Assembly (NCBI RefSeq): GCF_048541585.1
Contig: NZ_CP183303.1
Location: forward strand, 2,852,001 to 2,916,000
DNA length: 64,000 nucleotides
From: Legionella_C sp048541585
GTDB taxonomy: Bacteria; Pseudomonadota; Gammaproteobacteria; Legionellales; Legionellaceae
Direction of reading: 5' to 3'
Part shown: positions 34,242-45,000 of the stretch, piece by piece
How the letters are laid out: the number at the start of each line of letters is the position of its first letter
Numbering within the stretch: position 1 is the stretch's first letter
The notes under the pieces: generated by a model
Told to the model about the DNA's origin: nothing
What the model saw: the letters and a program-made list of their open reading frames with translations, nothing else
Databases searched by the model: none
Translations under genes and position numbers: made by a program

Positions 34242-35020
34242 AGGATAAATTAACAAAGTTTTCACTAAAGAGTTTACGTGTTCTAAACACGCGACCTGCA
34301 GAACAAGGTCGTGCTTTAAGTATTGCTATCCAGCAGGCTGGTGGGATAGCATTGGATTGCCCTGCTTTAACTATTATGCCTACCGAAATGGGATGGCTTA
34401 GTTTACTGCCTGATTTAAATCAAGTTAAGCAGGCTATCTTTACCAGTCGTAATGCTGTTAATTACGCTTTTAAATTGTTTACTCAACAAAAGATTTTATG
34501 GCCTGGAAACATTGAAGTTATTGCTGTAGGAAAAGGCACCGCTTGGCAGTTAGAGCAATATGGCATTACTGTTCAACATATTCCTCTTACCGCTGATAGT
34601 GAGCATCTCCTAGCTATACCTTCACTAAAACAAGTTAATCAAGACATTATTTTACTGTTTAAAGGTCAAGGCGGTCGGCTACTTATACCTCAGACCTTAA
34701 AAGCAAGAGGAGCTAGGTTAATTGAATTAGCTGTTTACCGGCGCAATAAGCCTGCTATTAATCAAGAACAATTACAGGCATGGTGGTATAATAAAGCAGT
34801 GGATATTATACTGTTTACAAGTCAGGAGGCTATGCAAAACATCTTTGCAATGTTTGGAGAGCCTGCCCATTCTTGGCTTCGCAGTTTACCTTGTTTAGTG
34901 ATTAGTAAACGTTTAGCTCAAGCTGCAACTTTATTAGGTATACAAAACATTATACTTTGTAGTCCTGAAACCATATTAGAAGCACTCGATCAATTTAACA
35001 AAGGATTTACTCATGAATGA
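34238..35020 (+). CDS. hemD: Uroporphyrinogen-III synthase
   Basis: 260 residues. Closes the hydroxymethylbilane ring with inversion of ring D. The family is weakly conserved; visible marks are LRVLNTRPAEQGRAL at the N-terminus, AIFTSRNAVNYAF, VIAVGKGTAWQLEQYGI, LLFKGQGGRLLIPQTLKARGARLIELAVYRR, and DIILFTSQEAMQNIF. It begins inside the hemC stop and overlaps hemX by 8 bp. Confidence 0.94.
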   Translation: MKDKLTKFSLKSLRVLNTRPAEQGRALSIAIQQAGGIALDCPALTIMPTEMGWLSLLPDLNQVKQAIFTSRNAVNYAFKLFTQQKILWPGNIEVIAVGKGTAWQLEQYGITVQHIPLTADSEHLLAIPSLKQVNQDIILLFKGQGGRLLIPQTLKARGARLIELAVYRRNKPAINQEQLQAWWYNKAVDIILFTSQEAMQNIFAMFGEPAHSWLRSLPCLVISKRLAQAATLLGIQNIILCSPETILEALDQFNKGFTHE

Positions 35021-36146
35021 TAATGAGGAACAACAATTAAATGAATCGTCTAAATCAATAAAAGAGCCTGTAGTTGAATCTACACAGCCGGACGTAAATG
35101 AGGTTTTATCGCCTAAAAAAAACTTTGCACTTAATAATATTAACGGTTGGCATGTTGGTTTATTAATTTTAGTTTTGATTTCTTTATTGTTAACAGCATT
35201 TGCCTTTTATCAAAGTCAAGAGTTAAAAAAAATTCAGCAACAGCAGCAATATGCGCTAAATCAACAAATCAGTTTACTGCAAAAACAAGTACATAAATCT
35301 ACTGCAGCAATTAATATGCGCACTAATGATTTAAAAAGCGCGCAAGCTAATCTAACTAATCACTTTGAGCAGTTAGATAAAAATTTACAAACCGCACTAA
35401 AACAGCGTTTTTTTCAAAATCAGGATTGGCTACTATTAAAAGCACGCTATTACTTAGAGTTAGTTCAGTTAAATGCTCATTGGGGAGAAGACCAGCGCAT
35501 CACTACCGCTTTATTACAACAAGCTGATCAAATTTTACAAGAAGTACCAGAACAACAATTGTTTCCAGTCAGACAAGCTATTGCCACAGAAATTGCGAAA
35601 TTAAAAGCGCTACCCTCTGTTGATGTCGCAGGTCTATTAAGCCGATTGGATGCAGCGCAAACTATGGTAACGCAATTACCACTACAACAAAGTTTAAGTA
35701 GTAATTTAGCAGATACTCCTTCACCTAAAACAAGTAACCCTAACTGGCATGAGCAATTAAATACTAGTTTAAGCTATTTAAAAAAACTGGTTATTATTCG
35801 CCACCATGAAGGTGAGGTTCAACCCATTTACTCACCGCTACATCAAGCACTATTACGTGAAACGATTCGCATGAATTTGCAAGAAGCACAGTGGGCTGTA
35901 TTACAAAAAAATACGCAAGTTTACCAACAAGCGTTAACGCAAGCTATAACAGCAATAAAAAATACTTTTAACATGCAGGCAACAAATACTCAGGCTATGC
36001 TTAAAGATTTACAAGAACTACAACAACAAAAGCTTAATTATGCAAAACCTGTAGTTGACCAACCTTTATCATTACTTAATCAATATATTGACTCCAGGAT
36101 TAAACCGCAAATCCCTGCTGCATCGTCCACAGGAGATCAGTCATGA
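35013..36146 (+). CDS. hemX: HemX-like inner-membrane protein
   Basis: 377 residues. An acidic cytoplasmic N-terminus of about 45 residues, one membrane helix (VGLLILVLISLLLTAFAFY), then a long Gln-rich coiled coil and helical periplasmic domain (DWLLLKARYYLELVQLNAHWG). This matches the HemX family (PF04375) of gammaproteobacterial hemCDXY operons. Its precise role in heme metabolism is not established. It overlaps hemD by 8 bp and hemY by 4 bp. Confidence 0.93.
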   Translation: MNDNEEQQLNESSKSIKEPVVESTQPDVNEVLSPKKNFALNNINGWHVGLLILVLISLLLTAFAFYQSQELKKIQQQQQYALNQQISLLQKQVHKSTAAINMRTNDLKSAQANLTNHFEQLDKNLQTALKQRFFQNQDWLLLKARYYLELVQLNAHWGEDQRITTALLQQADQILQEVPEQQLFPVRQAIATEIAKLKALPSVDVAGLLSRLDAAQTMVTQLPLQQSLSSNLADTPSPKTSNPNWHEQLNTSLSYLKKLVIIRHHEGEVQPIYSPLHQALLRETIRMNLQEAQWAVLQKNTQVYQQALTQAITAIKNTFNMQATNTQAMLKDLQELQQQKLNYAKPVVDQPLSLLNQYIDSRIKPQIPAASSTGDQS

Positions 36147-37378
36147 TTTTTCGTATTTTATCAGTTTTTATTATCTTTCTATTAGCTATTTGGCTAGGCC
36201 TGCAGCTCAGTCATGATCCTGGTTATTTACTAATTGCACTTAACCATTGGACTATTGAAACGACGCTAAGTATTGCTATTATAAGTTTAGTTCTTAGCTT
36301 TATTGTATTTCACTTTATCTTACTTTTATTAAATCGACTTGCCCATTTTCCTGAGCGCTATCATTACTGGAGAACCAAACGCCGCGCGCAAAAAGCACAA
36401 GCTAAAACTCGGCAAGGATTAATTGAATTTAGTGAAGGTTATTGGCAGTCTGCAAAAAATCATTTAATTAAAGCACTTCCCGATACAGATGCGCCTTTAT
36501 TAAATTATTTGACTGCGGCTCGGGCTGCACAAGAATTAGGTGATTATCAGCTGAGAGATAAATATTTACGTGAAGCACAACAATCAATGCCTGAAGCTAA
36601 AGTTGCTGTTGAATTAACCCAAGCACAACTACAATTAGCAAATCAACAATGGGAACAAGCGCTAGCTACTTTAAGACACTTACAAAGTCTAACACCTCAT
36701 CACCCTTATGTATTAAAACTATTAATGTATCTCTATAAAGAGGTACGCGATTGGCCACAGTTAATTAATCTTTTACCGGAGTTAAAACGTAATCAAATAG
36801 TTACGGCAGAAGCGTTTGAGCACTTACGAAAATATGCCTATTTACAAGCAATGTCTGATTTAATCAAATTCTCTCAAACTGACGCCTTAGAAAACTTCGT
36901 GAGCCAGTTACCAAAATCGTTAAAAAATGATCCTGACCTGATGAGCAGTTATTGCGAATATTTATTAGAAACAGAACAATATGATTTAGCGGAATTCGTT
37001 CTAAAACGCTGTTTACGTAAACAATATGATGAAAAATTAGTAGCTTTATATGGTCAATTCTATATAAACGAAGAACAGCTAAAATTCGCAGAATCTTTAT
37101 TGAAGAAACATCCTAATTCAGCTGCTTTATATTTATGCTTAAGCCGCCTTAGCTCAGCTAGCCATTTATGGGGAAAAGCTAAGACTTATACAGAGAAAAG
37201 CTTATCTTTAACACCAAGTCCCGATGCCTATATTGAAATTGGTAGGCTATATGAACGGTTGGGAGAGCAGCAAAAAGCGTGTCAAGCATACCGCGATGGT
37301 TTAAATTTAGCGCAAAAAAATACTAACGAAATTATTCATATCAACCATGATATATTTAAATTACCTTCAGTTTTGTAA
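36143..37378 (+). CDS. hemY: HemY-like protein with TPR-type repeats
   Basis: 411 residues. Two N-terminal membrane helices (IFRILSVFIIFLLAIWLGLQL and TLSIAIISLVLSFIVFHFILLLL) precede a cytoplasmic or periplasmic helical-repeat domain with TPR-like units (AAQELGDYQLRDKYLREAQQSMP, LTPSPDAYIEIGRLYERLGEQQKACQAYRDGL). Member of the HemY_N family that closes hemCDXY. Not the same protein as protoporphyrinogen oxidase HemY of Bacillus. It ends 77 bp before the convergent cation-efflux gene. Confidence 0.94.
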   Translation: MIFRILSVFIIFLLAIWLGLQLSHDPGYLLIALNHWTIETTLSIAIISLVLSFIVFHFILLLLNRLAHFPERYHYWRTKRRAQKAQAKTRQGLIEFSEGYWQSAKNHLIKALPDTDAPLLNYLTAARAAQELGDYQLRDKYLREAQQSMPEAKVAVELTQAQLQLANQQWEQALATLRHLQSLTPHHPYVLKLLMYLYKEVRDWPQLINLLPELKRNQIVTAEAFEHLRKYAYLQAMSDLIKFSQTDALENFVSQLPKSLKNDPDLMSSYCEYLLETEQYDLAEFVLKRCLRKQYDEKLVALYGQFYINEEQLKFAESLLKKHPNSAALYLCLSRLSSASHLWGKAKTYTEKSLSLTPSPDAYIEIGRLYERLGEQQKACQAYRDGLNLAQKNTNEIIHINHDIFKLPSVL

Positions 37379-37455
37379 AAGATAATAGCTCTCTACAACA
37401 ATCGGTAAAAGAAGGTTATTTTATATAGTATTAGCATACTATTAAATTACGCTAT

Positions 37456-38394
37456 CTATTGCTGTAATTTATTTGCTGTGCAGGCATCATCACAAAAAGT
37501 TAAATTTTGCTCTACTTGAATTGTTGTATGATGAATATTATGTTTATCTTTAAGCACTTGAATTAAGCGCTGACGAGCAACATCGGTTAAAGGTTTATTT
37601 GGCATATAAAGATGAGCAGAGAGCGCATTTTCCTGCGTACTTAATGCCCATATATGCAAATCATGTACTTGCTCAACCCCCTCTTCACTCTTTAATACTT
37701 CCAGTACAGAAAGCCAAGAGATACCCCGAGGGACACCGTCAATAATTAAGCGGAAGCTATCGCTAAATAATGACCAAGTTCCCTTAATAATCATTAAGGC
37801 AATAATTAAGCCCACTACGGGATCAATCCACATCCAATTTGTTAAATACAAAATAGCTGCTGAAATAACAACCCCTACCGAGATAAAAGCATCGTAAAGT
37901 AGATGTAAAAAGGCCGCGCGAATATTTAAATCTTCAGAACCACGTAGAAATAATATTGCTGTTGAACCGTTAATTAAAATACCTATAGCTGCAACAATCA
38001 TCACTGAAGTGGCATGGACTTCAGAAGGTGTAAATAATTTATACACAGCCTCTGTTGCAATGATACCACACGTAAATACCAACATAATCCCATTGGCTAG
38101 AGCTGCTAAAATAGAAGTTTTTTTCATTCCATAAGTTGTATTTTGCGTAGGCCTTTTCTTTAATAAACCATTAGCGATCCAAGCAAATATTAACCCTAAT
38201 ACATCCCCAAGATTATGAACAGCATCAGCAAGTAAACTGGTAGAATTGGCAAGAAAAGAAAAAATAATTTGAAAAATAACAAAAGCCCCATTAGCACTAA
38301 TTGCAATAATAAATGCTTTATTAAATGCAGGAGTACCATGATGGTGACCATGTTGCCCTTGGTGTTTATGCTGATGATCATGCTCTCTACCCAT
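37456..38394 (-). CDS. Cation diffusion facilitator (zinc/cobalt efflux)
   Basis: 312 residues. A His-rich N-terminus (GREHDHQHKHQGQHGHHHG), six membrane helices, the metal site DAVHNLGDVLG in helix 2 and LYDAFISVGVV in helix 5 (one His-to-Tyr-type change from the usual HVxxD), then the cytoplasmic metal-binding domain LHIWALSTQENALSAHLYMP. CDF proteins exchange zinc, cobalt or cadmium for protons. The cognate metal is not determined; the ZitB/CzcD group is closest. Confidence 0.93.
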   Translation of the reverse strand: MGREHDHQHKHQGQHGHHHGTPAFNKAFIIAISANGAFVIFQIIFSFLANSTSLLADAVHNLGDVLGLIFAWIANGLLKKRPTQNTTYGMKKTSILAALANGIMLVFTCGIIATEAVYKLFTPSEVHATSVMIVAAIGILINGSTAILFLRGSEDLNIRAAFLHLLYDAFISVGVVISAAILYLTNWMWIDPVVGLIIALMIIKGTWSLFSDSFRLIIDGVPRGISWLSVLEVLKSEEGVEQVHDLHIWALSTQENALSAHLYMPNKPLTDVARQRLIQVLKDKHNIHHTTIQVEQNLTFCDDACTANKLQQ

Positions 38395-38520
38395 AGGTAC
38401 TCCTAGTGTTTAATTTGCTCTAAACCTTGCTATAACTGTATTATAGCGTCGCCCACAAGCCTTATACTTCGTTACAAGTTCTTCCGACTCAGTCCTGTAC
38501 TTTTGTGTACACTCCTTTTA

Positions 38521-39174
38521 TTATTTATCTTGCTCATTGGTATAATAATTGATCCCAATTTTTACTCGTTCTCGGTTATTTTTTTTGCGCCAAGTGTTGG
38601 TATCACGTAAGGAGTAAACACAACCGCAATACTCCTGTTTATAAAAATTCTCTCGCTTAGCAATTTCATACATACGAGCCGCACCATCATTTTTTCGCCA
38701 ATTATAAGTCCAATAGACCATCCCAGGATAACGACTTGCAGCTCTTACTCCTGAATCATTAATTTGATTCATATCTTTCCAACGTGAAATACCTAATGAG
38801 CTACTAATAACGGGAAACCCATGCTCATAAGCATAAAGAGCTGTACGTTCAAAGCGCATATCAAAACAAGCACTACAGCGCTTACCACGTTCAGGCTCCC
38901 ATTCTAGGCCCTTTATCCGTGCAAACCAGTTATCTTTGTCATAATCTGCATCGATAAAAGGAATATTATGCTTTTTAGCAAAGGCAATATTCTCTTCTTT
39001 TCTAATCTCATATTCTTGCACAGGGTGAATATTAGGATTATAGAAAAAAATTGCAAAATTAATTTTAGAAAAGAGTAAAGCTTCCATTACTTCGCCTGAA
39101 CATGGCGCACAACAAGAGTGCAACAATAATTTATTGGCATCATTAGGAAGGGTTAATTGTTCACGGTTGACCAT
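38521..39174 (-). CDS. queH: Epoxyqueuosine reductase QueH
   Basis: 217 residues from the ATG at 39174; a GTG at 39183 would add three residues, and GAG lies upstream of the chosen ATG. QueH motifs: LLLHSCCAPCSGEVME (Cys-Cys and Cys), AFYNPNIHPxxEYEIRK pattern as FFYNPNIHPVQEYEIRK, GKRCSACFDMRFERTALYA, and KQEYCGCVYSL. It reduces epoxyqueuosine to queuosine in tRNA, an iron-sulfur alternative to QueG. It overlaps the end of orn by 14 bp; with tgt in the same window it points to a working Q pathway. Confidence 0.94.
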   Translation of the reverse strand: MVNREQLTLPNDANKLLLHSCCAPCSGEVMEALLFSKINFAIFFYNPNIHPVQEYEIRKEENIAFAKKHNIPFIDADYDKDNWFARIKGLEWEPERGKRCSACFDMRFERTALYAYEHGFPVISSSLGISRWKDMNQINDSGVRAASRYPGMVYWTYNWRKNDGAARMYEIAKRENFYKQEYCGCVYSLRDTNTWRKKNNRERVKIGINYYTNEQDK

Positions 39175-39727
39175 GATTATCACTCGGTAAATTAATAAAA
39201 TGTTGACGATAATAAGCTAATTCGGCGATTGAATCTTTAATATCATCCAAAGCGAGATGCTTAGATTCTTTAGTAGCACCATCCATTAATTTAGGTTGCC
39301 AGCGTTTAACCAATTCTTTTAACGTACTAACATCTAAATTACGATAATGAAAAAAAGCAGCCAGTTGTGGCATATATTTATATAAAAATCGCCTATCCTG
39401 ACAAATACTATTGCCACACATTGGCGATTTACCTTTATCAATATATTGTTTTAAAAATTCAATAGTTTGTTGTTCTGCTTGTGCCTCAGTAATACTTGAT
39501 TCCAGCACCCTTTTTACCAAGCCCGATTGATTATGCTGCCTTGTATTCCATTCATCCATACTAGTCATTATTTTTTCAGATTGGCAAATAGCAAAAACAG
39601 GCCCTTCTGCTAAAATATTTAAATGTAAATCTGTCACAACCGTTGCTATTTCAATAATCTTATCTTGTTCAGGATCAAGTCCTGTCATTTCTAAGTCTAG
39701 CCAAATTAAATTATTATTACTTTTCAT
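39161..39727 (-). CDS. orn: Oligoribonuclease
   Basis: 188 residues, usual length. DEDDh exonuclease: IWLDLEMTGLDPEQDKIIEIA (first Asp, Glu), NSICQDRRFLYKYMP (second Asp), and KHLALDDIKDSIAELAYY (His and Asp). It degrades short RNAs, including pGpG, the product of c-di-GMP breakdown. It lies between cca (3-bp gap) and queH (overlap) in one operon. Confidence 0.97.
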   Translation of the reverse strand: MKSNNNLIWLDLEMTGLDPEQDKIIEIATVVTDLHLNILAEGPVFAICQSEKIMTSMDEWNTRQHNQSGLVKRVLESSITEAQAEQQTIEFLKQYIDKGKSPMCGNSICQDRRFLYKYMPQLAAFFHYRNLDVSTLKELVKRWQPKLMDGATKESKHLALDDIKDSIAELAYYRQHFINLPSDNHGQP

Positions 39728-39730
39728 GCT

Positions 39731-40951
39731 TTATATCCAGGAATTTTTAATTAACTTAGCGCAAGCAACCCGACGCTTGTGCAACTCCTCTTTAATAGCT
39801 ACCCCTTGATAACCTTCAGCCATTATAGATTGTGCCGATATTTTCAAACATTCAGCTAATAAATACAGCCACCTTTCTTCTTGAGGATAATCTACTATTT
39901 TACCACGGCCTTGTAAGTCTGCCTTACATACAATAAGCAGTTGTTTAAATAAATGTGGCCTACGAAAGGCATCAGCTTGCTCCAAAACTTTAATAATAGT
40001 CTGCGCTTTAAGCTCTGCTAAACGATGAATAAGTAAATGAAATTGAGAGCCCATAACTGCCAATTTTCGATAATCATTTGGAATACGTAGACGTTGGCAT
40101 AACGATTCGATTATTGTTATACCTTTTTCCTCATGACCGTGATGACTTGGCCACTTAACCATTGGACTTATTGCTTTACCTAAATCATGCAGCAGTGCCG
40201 CAAAGCGCACGATAGGATCACTTGAGGCTGCGGCAGCCGCTTGCAAAACCATTAAAGTATGCACTCCACTATCAATTTCAGGATGATATTGAGGTGGATT
40301 TGGAATTCCAAATAAATTCTCTAACTCCGGTAGTATAACAGCTAGAGCACCGCATTGACGTAATGTTTTAATAAATAAATGGGGATCTTTTTCTACGAGA
40401 CTACGTTGCCATTCTTGCCATACTCGTTCAGGAACTAAATAATTTAGTTCACCTTTCTTCACCATTTTATACATTAGTAAGCGCGTTTCTTCAGCTAACT
40501 TAAATCCTAAATGATGATAGCGAGCTGCGAAACGAGCAACTCGTAAAACTCGCACAGGATCTTCAATAAAAGCATCAGAGACATGCCGAAGTTTTCTAGC
40601 TTTAATATCCTTAACGCCATTAAATGGGTCAATAATATTGCCTTTATCATCCATTGCTATGGCATTTATTGTTAAATCTCTACGACTTAAATCGTCTTCT
40701 AAAGTTACATCCTCGGTAAAATCACAAGCAAAGCCATAATAACCGGGAGAGGTTTTGCGCTCTTTACGTGCTAAAGCATATTCTTCACGTGTGGTAGGAT
40801 GTAAAAATACTGGAAAATCCCGACCTACTTGTTGAAAACCTTGTGTTTGCATTAAAGAAGGGGTAGCGCCTACAACAACCCAGTCACGCTCTTTTACTGG
40901 GTAATTAAGCAGTTGATCACGAACTGCGCCACCTACTAAATAAATTTTCAT
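39731..40951 (-). CDS. cca: CCA-adding tRNA nucleotidyltransferase with HD domain
   Basis: 406 residues. Head domain: YLVGGAVRDQLLN and RDLTINAIAMDDKGNIIDPFNG (nucleotidyltransferase). Neck: EDPVRVLRVARFAARYHHLGF. HD phosphohydrolase: RFAALLHDLGKA and HHGHEEKGI. It adds or repairs the 3' CCA end of tRNA and, through HD, can act on 2',3'-cyclic phosphate. It starts the cca-orn-queH operon and is divergent from rsgA. Confidence 0.97.
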   Translation of the reverse strand: MKIYLVGGAVRDQLLNYPVKERDWVVVGATPSLMQTQGFQQVGRDFPVFLHPTTREEYALARKERKTSPGYYGFACDFTEDVTLEDDLSRRDLTINAIAMDDKGNIIDPFNGVKDIKARKLRHVSDAFIEDPVRVLRVARFAARYHHLGFKLAEETRLLMYKMVKKGELNYLVPERVWQEWQRSLVEKDPHLFIKTLRQCGALAVILPELENLFGIPNPPQYHPEIDSGVHTLMVLQAAAAASSDPIVRFAALLHDLGKAISPMVKWPSHHGHEEKGITIIESLCQRLRIPNDYRKLAVMGSQFHLLIHRLAELKAQTIIKVLEQADAFRRPHLFKQLLIVCKADLQGRGKIVDYPQEERWLYLLAECLKISAQSIMAEGYQGVAIKEELHKRRVACAKLIKNSWI

Positions 40952-41086
40952 TACAAAACCTTTATAGCCAATTGGCTTAATTTAATTAAAATAGCTATCT
41001 AACTTGTACTTTATAGCATTTTGGCCTCATACTGTACAAAAGTTTAAATAATTAAAATGTTTGCAATTATAGACTATTTTTTAATC

Positions 41087-42058
41087 ATGAGTAAAAGACG
41101 ACTTAGTAAACAGCAATCTGCCCGCGTTAAAAAGATACAAGCTAATTTCCAACAATTAAGTAGTGATTCTACGGATTGTATAGATGGACTTGTTATTTCA
41201 CGCTTTAGCCGCCATGCTGAGATTGAAGCTCAAAATGGTAACCGGATTCATTGTTCTATTCGGCCTAATATTGATTCTTTGGTTGCAGGCGATCAAGTCG
41301 TTTGGCAGCCCACGGGTATAAATCAAGGAGTCGTTTTAAGTCGTTATCCACGTAAATCTGTACTAACCCGTACAGATAAACGGGAAGAACACAAACCTAT
41401 TGCTGCAAATATTTCACAAATTTTTATTGTCGTTGCTCCAAAGCCAATTATTAGCTGGCTCTTACTCGATAGCTATCTAGTGATGGCAGAAATCTTGCAA
41501 TTGAAAGTTCAGATTGTATTAAATAAAACAGATTTGCCCTGTTTATCTTTACAACAAGAATTAATCAATTCTTATCAGCCCTTAGGTTATAAGCTCTTAT
41601 TTACCTCTAAAGAAGATGACCATAGTTACCTTTTACTTAAGCAAGCTCTCTGTGAGCATATCAGTGTTTTTGTTGGTCAATCTGGTGTAGGTAAATCATC
41701 TTTAATAGCTACCTTATTACCAAATGAAAAAATTACTGTTGCAGCAATTTCAGAGTTATCTGAGCTTGGCTGTCATACAACGAGTAACTCGCGATTTTAT
41801 CACTTACCTAGCGGTGGAGCCCTAATCGATTCCCCTGGCATACGTGATTTTAGCTTAAGTAATCTGACCCCTACTGATGCTATTTATGGGTTTCGTGAAT
41901 TTAGAGAATTAGCAACAAAATGTAAATTTCGTAATTGTAATCACCGTGATAATCCTGGTTGTGCTTTAATTGAAGCGGTTAAAAAAGGAAATGCTTCAAC
42001 AAACCGTTATGAAAACTTACTTAAAATTAAGACACAGCTGACAATACAGGACTATTAG
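41087..42058 (+). CDS. rsgA: Ribosome small-subunit maturation GTPase RsgA
   Basis: 323 residues from the ATG at 41087 (MSKRRLSKQQSARVKKIQ, like E. coli MSKNKLSKGQQRRV); a longer frame from 41057 lacks this homology. OB-fold N-terminus, circularly permuted GTPase with NKTDL (G4) before GQSGVGKSSLIATLLP (G1) and DSPGIRDFSL, and a C-terminal zinc motif CKFRNCNHRDNPGC. It helps 30S maturation and drops off on GTP hydrolysis. Its last 32 bp overlap the end of the convergent 1155-residue gene. Confidence 0.97.
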   Translation: MSKRRLSKQQSARVKKIQANFQQLSSDSTDCIDGLVISRFSRHAEIEAQNGNRIHCSIRPNIDSLVAGDQVVWQPTGINQGVVLSRYPRKSVLTRTDKREEHKPIAANISQIFIVVAPKPIISWLLLDSYLVMAEILQLKVQIVLNKTDLPCLSLQQELINSYQPLGYKLLFTSKEDDHSYLLLKQALCEHISVFVGQSGVGKSSLIATLLPNEKITVAAISELSELGCHTTSNSRFYHLPSGGALIDSPGIRDFSLSNLTPTDAIYGFREFRELATKCKFRNCNHRDNPGCALIEAVKKGNASTNRYENLLKIKTQLTIQDY

Positions 42059-45000
42059 AATAAATCTCTTCTGGAGACTCAGTATACTCTAAAGTAGAAA
42101 TATTAGTTTCAAATTTACTAAAATATTTTGGTAATGAGCTAATCTCAAAATTAATCAAAATAGTTCTTGCAATTTTTGCTAACATACTTGGCAACTCATA
42201 CCATGCTTGGTTCTGTGAATTAAAGGCTTCTAACTCTTGATGAAAGCGTTTAGCAGCTTCTTGGTACATCGTTGTGTTTATTGCAGATTCTTTAAAGAGG
42301 CCAAAACCTTTAGGAGCACGAGCTATTTGCCATGCGATTCGATGAACTAAAAAATCCCTTATGATTTTCACTAGAGTATCTGACGGCACTGGTTCAATTT
42401 TTGCCCTTAATTGACTCAAAAGTTCTTCACTTTCCTCTTTAGGAATTTCTTTTACAAATTCTGAAAACTTTATATTAATTCGGATCCATTTAAGATAATC
42501 ATTTTGAGTTTGCAGCAAAGTAGAGATTATTTCCTCTAAGAAATTCTCAATTTGTGGCATAATTTTGCTGCTTTTATCCTTATAAGACCAAAGGACGCTT
42601 AATAATGTATCTGGTTCAAAACAAGTAATCGAAGACTGTCTAAAGAGCGATCCATCAATAATAGTACTTAGCCAAGCAATAGTATCTGGGTAGCGTAAAA
42701 ATGTCACACGGTAACCATCACTAATAAAAGCCGGTTTAATAACAGATTCCATAAGAGAGGCATAAATAAAACGAGCCTGAGTAAAATCGCCACTAAATAT
42801 AGGCTTTTTAATTAAATTCATTATATCATTACCCGTTTTGGTAATAGTATTTGAACAGTCCCAAAGCGAGAAAGAAACGCCAGTTAAAGGCAGATATTTA
42901 AAGGTGTGAGTCATTAAAGACACGCCTAGAATTAGAATCCTCTTTATTGCCTCTTCATCGCTAATATGATCATAATCACTAAACACTTTTTGTTCTGATT
43001 GTGGTCTCATAGTGTCTATTCTAACCTTATGTTCCCACTCAACCGGAAAACGAACAAAAGGATCGTAATCAAGGACAAACTTTAAAAGGTATTGTGCATA
43101 AACAACTAAGCATTCACCTTTATCTAACACTTGCTCTAGAACTTCTAAAAAAGTTATTTTTCTACCTTCAAATAGGATTGTCTGACTTAATAAATTTAAC
43201 TTTTCTTCTTCGGGTAAATTATTTAAGTACTTTAAAAATTCTTTATAACTATTTTCTGCATAATCTAATTGCGATGCGGTAATATCATTACCTAAATATA
43301 ATCCTTCAGGATATAAGGTGCCTTCTACCAATTTTTTTACTTCTAATACAGTTTTACGGCTAACTGGTATGTCATGATTTTCCTCTTCAGCCTCATTAAA
43401 ACAACGTACAAAATGAGGTAGCGAATGTTTAATACGTTCTTTTTCTACAGCGGTGAATGGCTTGAAGTGATTACAATTATAAAATGTTTTGCGATAAGTA
43501 AAATTGCTAACGCAGTTGGGTAAAAATATTAGTTCATCGCCCTGTTCTGCAAGGATATAATGCGTTAATGGATAAACAGTAAGTTTTTCTCCCGATATAA
43601 AATCGGTTTCATGCGTTAGAGTCGGAATTAATAATTTATAATAGTTTGGAGGGCTTAAAAAATTAAGTAATTGAGCTCCCTCTAGGTATTGAGCAAGTGA
43701 TATCCATGATTCATTTGCTCCATCTATTAAACGAGTATAGTCAAGAGGTGTATCGATAATTTCTTGCCATCTTAAGGTAAAAAGCTCTACTATTTCTTGC
43801 ACTAAATAGGCATTAAGTTGATCAATACGTCTTATGTATTGCTTAATTTTAGCAAGTTTCTCTTTCAATTTGGTTGATGCAGATTCAAGAGATAATGCAT
43901 TGAGTAAATTTTCTAATTTATTTAGATTATAATAGGGACCTGCTTGAAGATTGCGATAGACAGAAGCAAGCTGATTGTGACTTGCAATCAAAGAATGATC
44001 AAGTTCATATATCCATTGAGCAACAGCCTTTAGCTTTGGCGCTAAATTCTCGGCATGTTGCAATATTTCAATTAATAATTCTAATAGGTAAAATTGCTTA
44101 CCTCTTACTTTAAATAACGTACTATAAAGATAATTGGAATCTTCAACTTTACTTAGCTTAAGAGTATTAATTAAATCAATAACTGCTCTTTTTAATTGAT
44201 ATTTATTATTATCTACTTCCAAACTTTGATAATAAGCATCAATTACATTTAATAATTCTGGCAGTACATGGCGTGGTAGCTCGCCATTTTTTTTCCAAAG
44301 TGGTGCAAATTGTCTTACTAAACAATGCCAAATAGTTAAGGTACTTTTATCATCTTGAATTAATAAATTATCAGAATTATCAATAACTTTTCGCCAGTGC
44401 ATTGATAACAAATCAGTTAATTCATCTAACTGGCTTGAGTTAAAATTATTTTGACTAATAAATTTGTGTTTAAATAAAGCTGCTTTTGAATTAAAGGAAG
44501 GTAGAGTTGTTAGGGACAAAGCATTTAATAATTCTTGTAAATTATAAAACTCAAAGTAATGTTTTGCTTGAGGGCAATCTAACAACCTATGTTTTAAAAG
44601 AGAAGAAGAGGACAAAGTATAAATACTGTCTAAGACTATATTTAATTTTTTAGTTAGATCTTCTGTTTCGGGCATGGCTAAACAATCAACTAAAATTTCT
44701 ACTAAATAGATTTTTTGTTGCTCGTATTCAAGCGTAATACTATAAAAAGCATTTATATCTTCGGCCGAAAATGTATTTAAATAATTACAAAAGTTTTTAA
44801 ATGACTCTTTAAATTTATTAAAATCTTTATTCTCATCACAATCAAAATAAGTATGAATTACCTCACAAAGCGCAGAAGTTAATTCTATCTTTAGTTGATC
44901 TGTACGCCATAGAGGAACTAATTCATTAATAAAATAATACCAAAAATCTGACTCTGATTTTTGATTCTCCTCATACGGCTCTTTATTGCGAATACGGTGT

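Noticed and set aside
38401..38520. Possible dispersed repeat between queH and the cation efflux gene (GTACTTTTGTGTAC and CGTTACAAGTTCTTCC)
   Set aside because: It looks like a sequence I vaguely recall as repeated in related genomes, but there is no second copy in this window and no clear ends, so it is not called.
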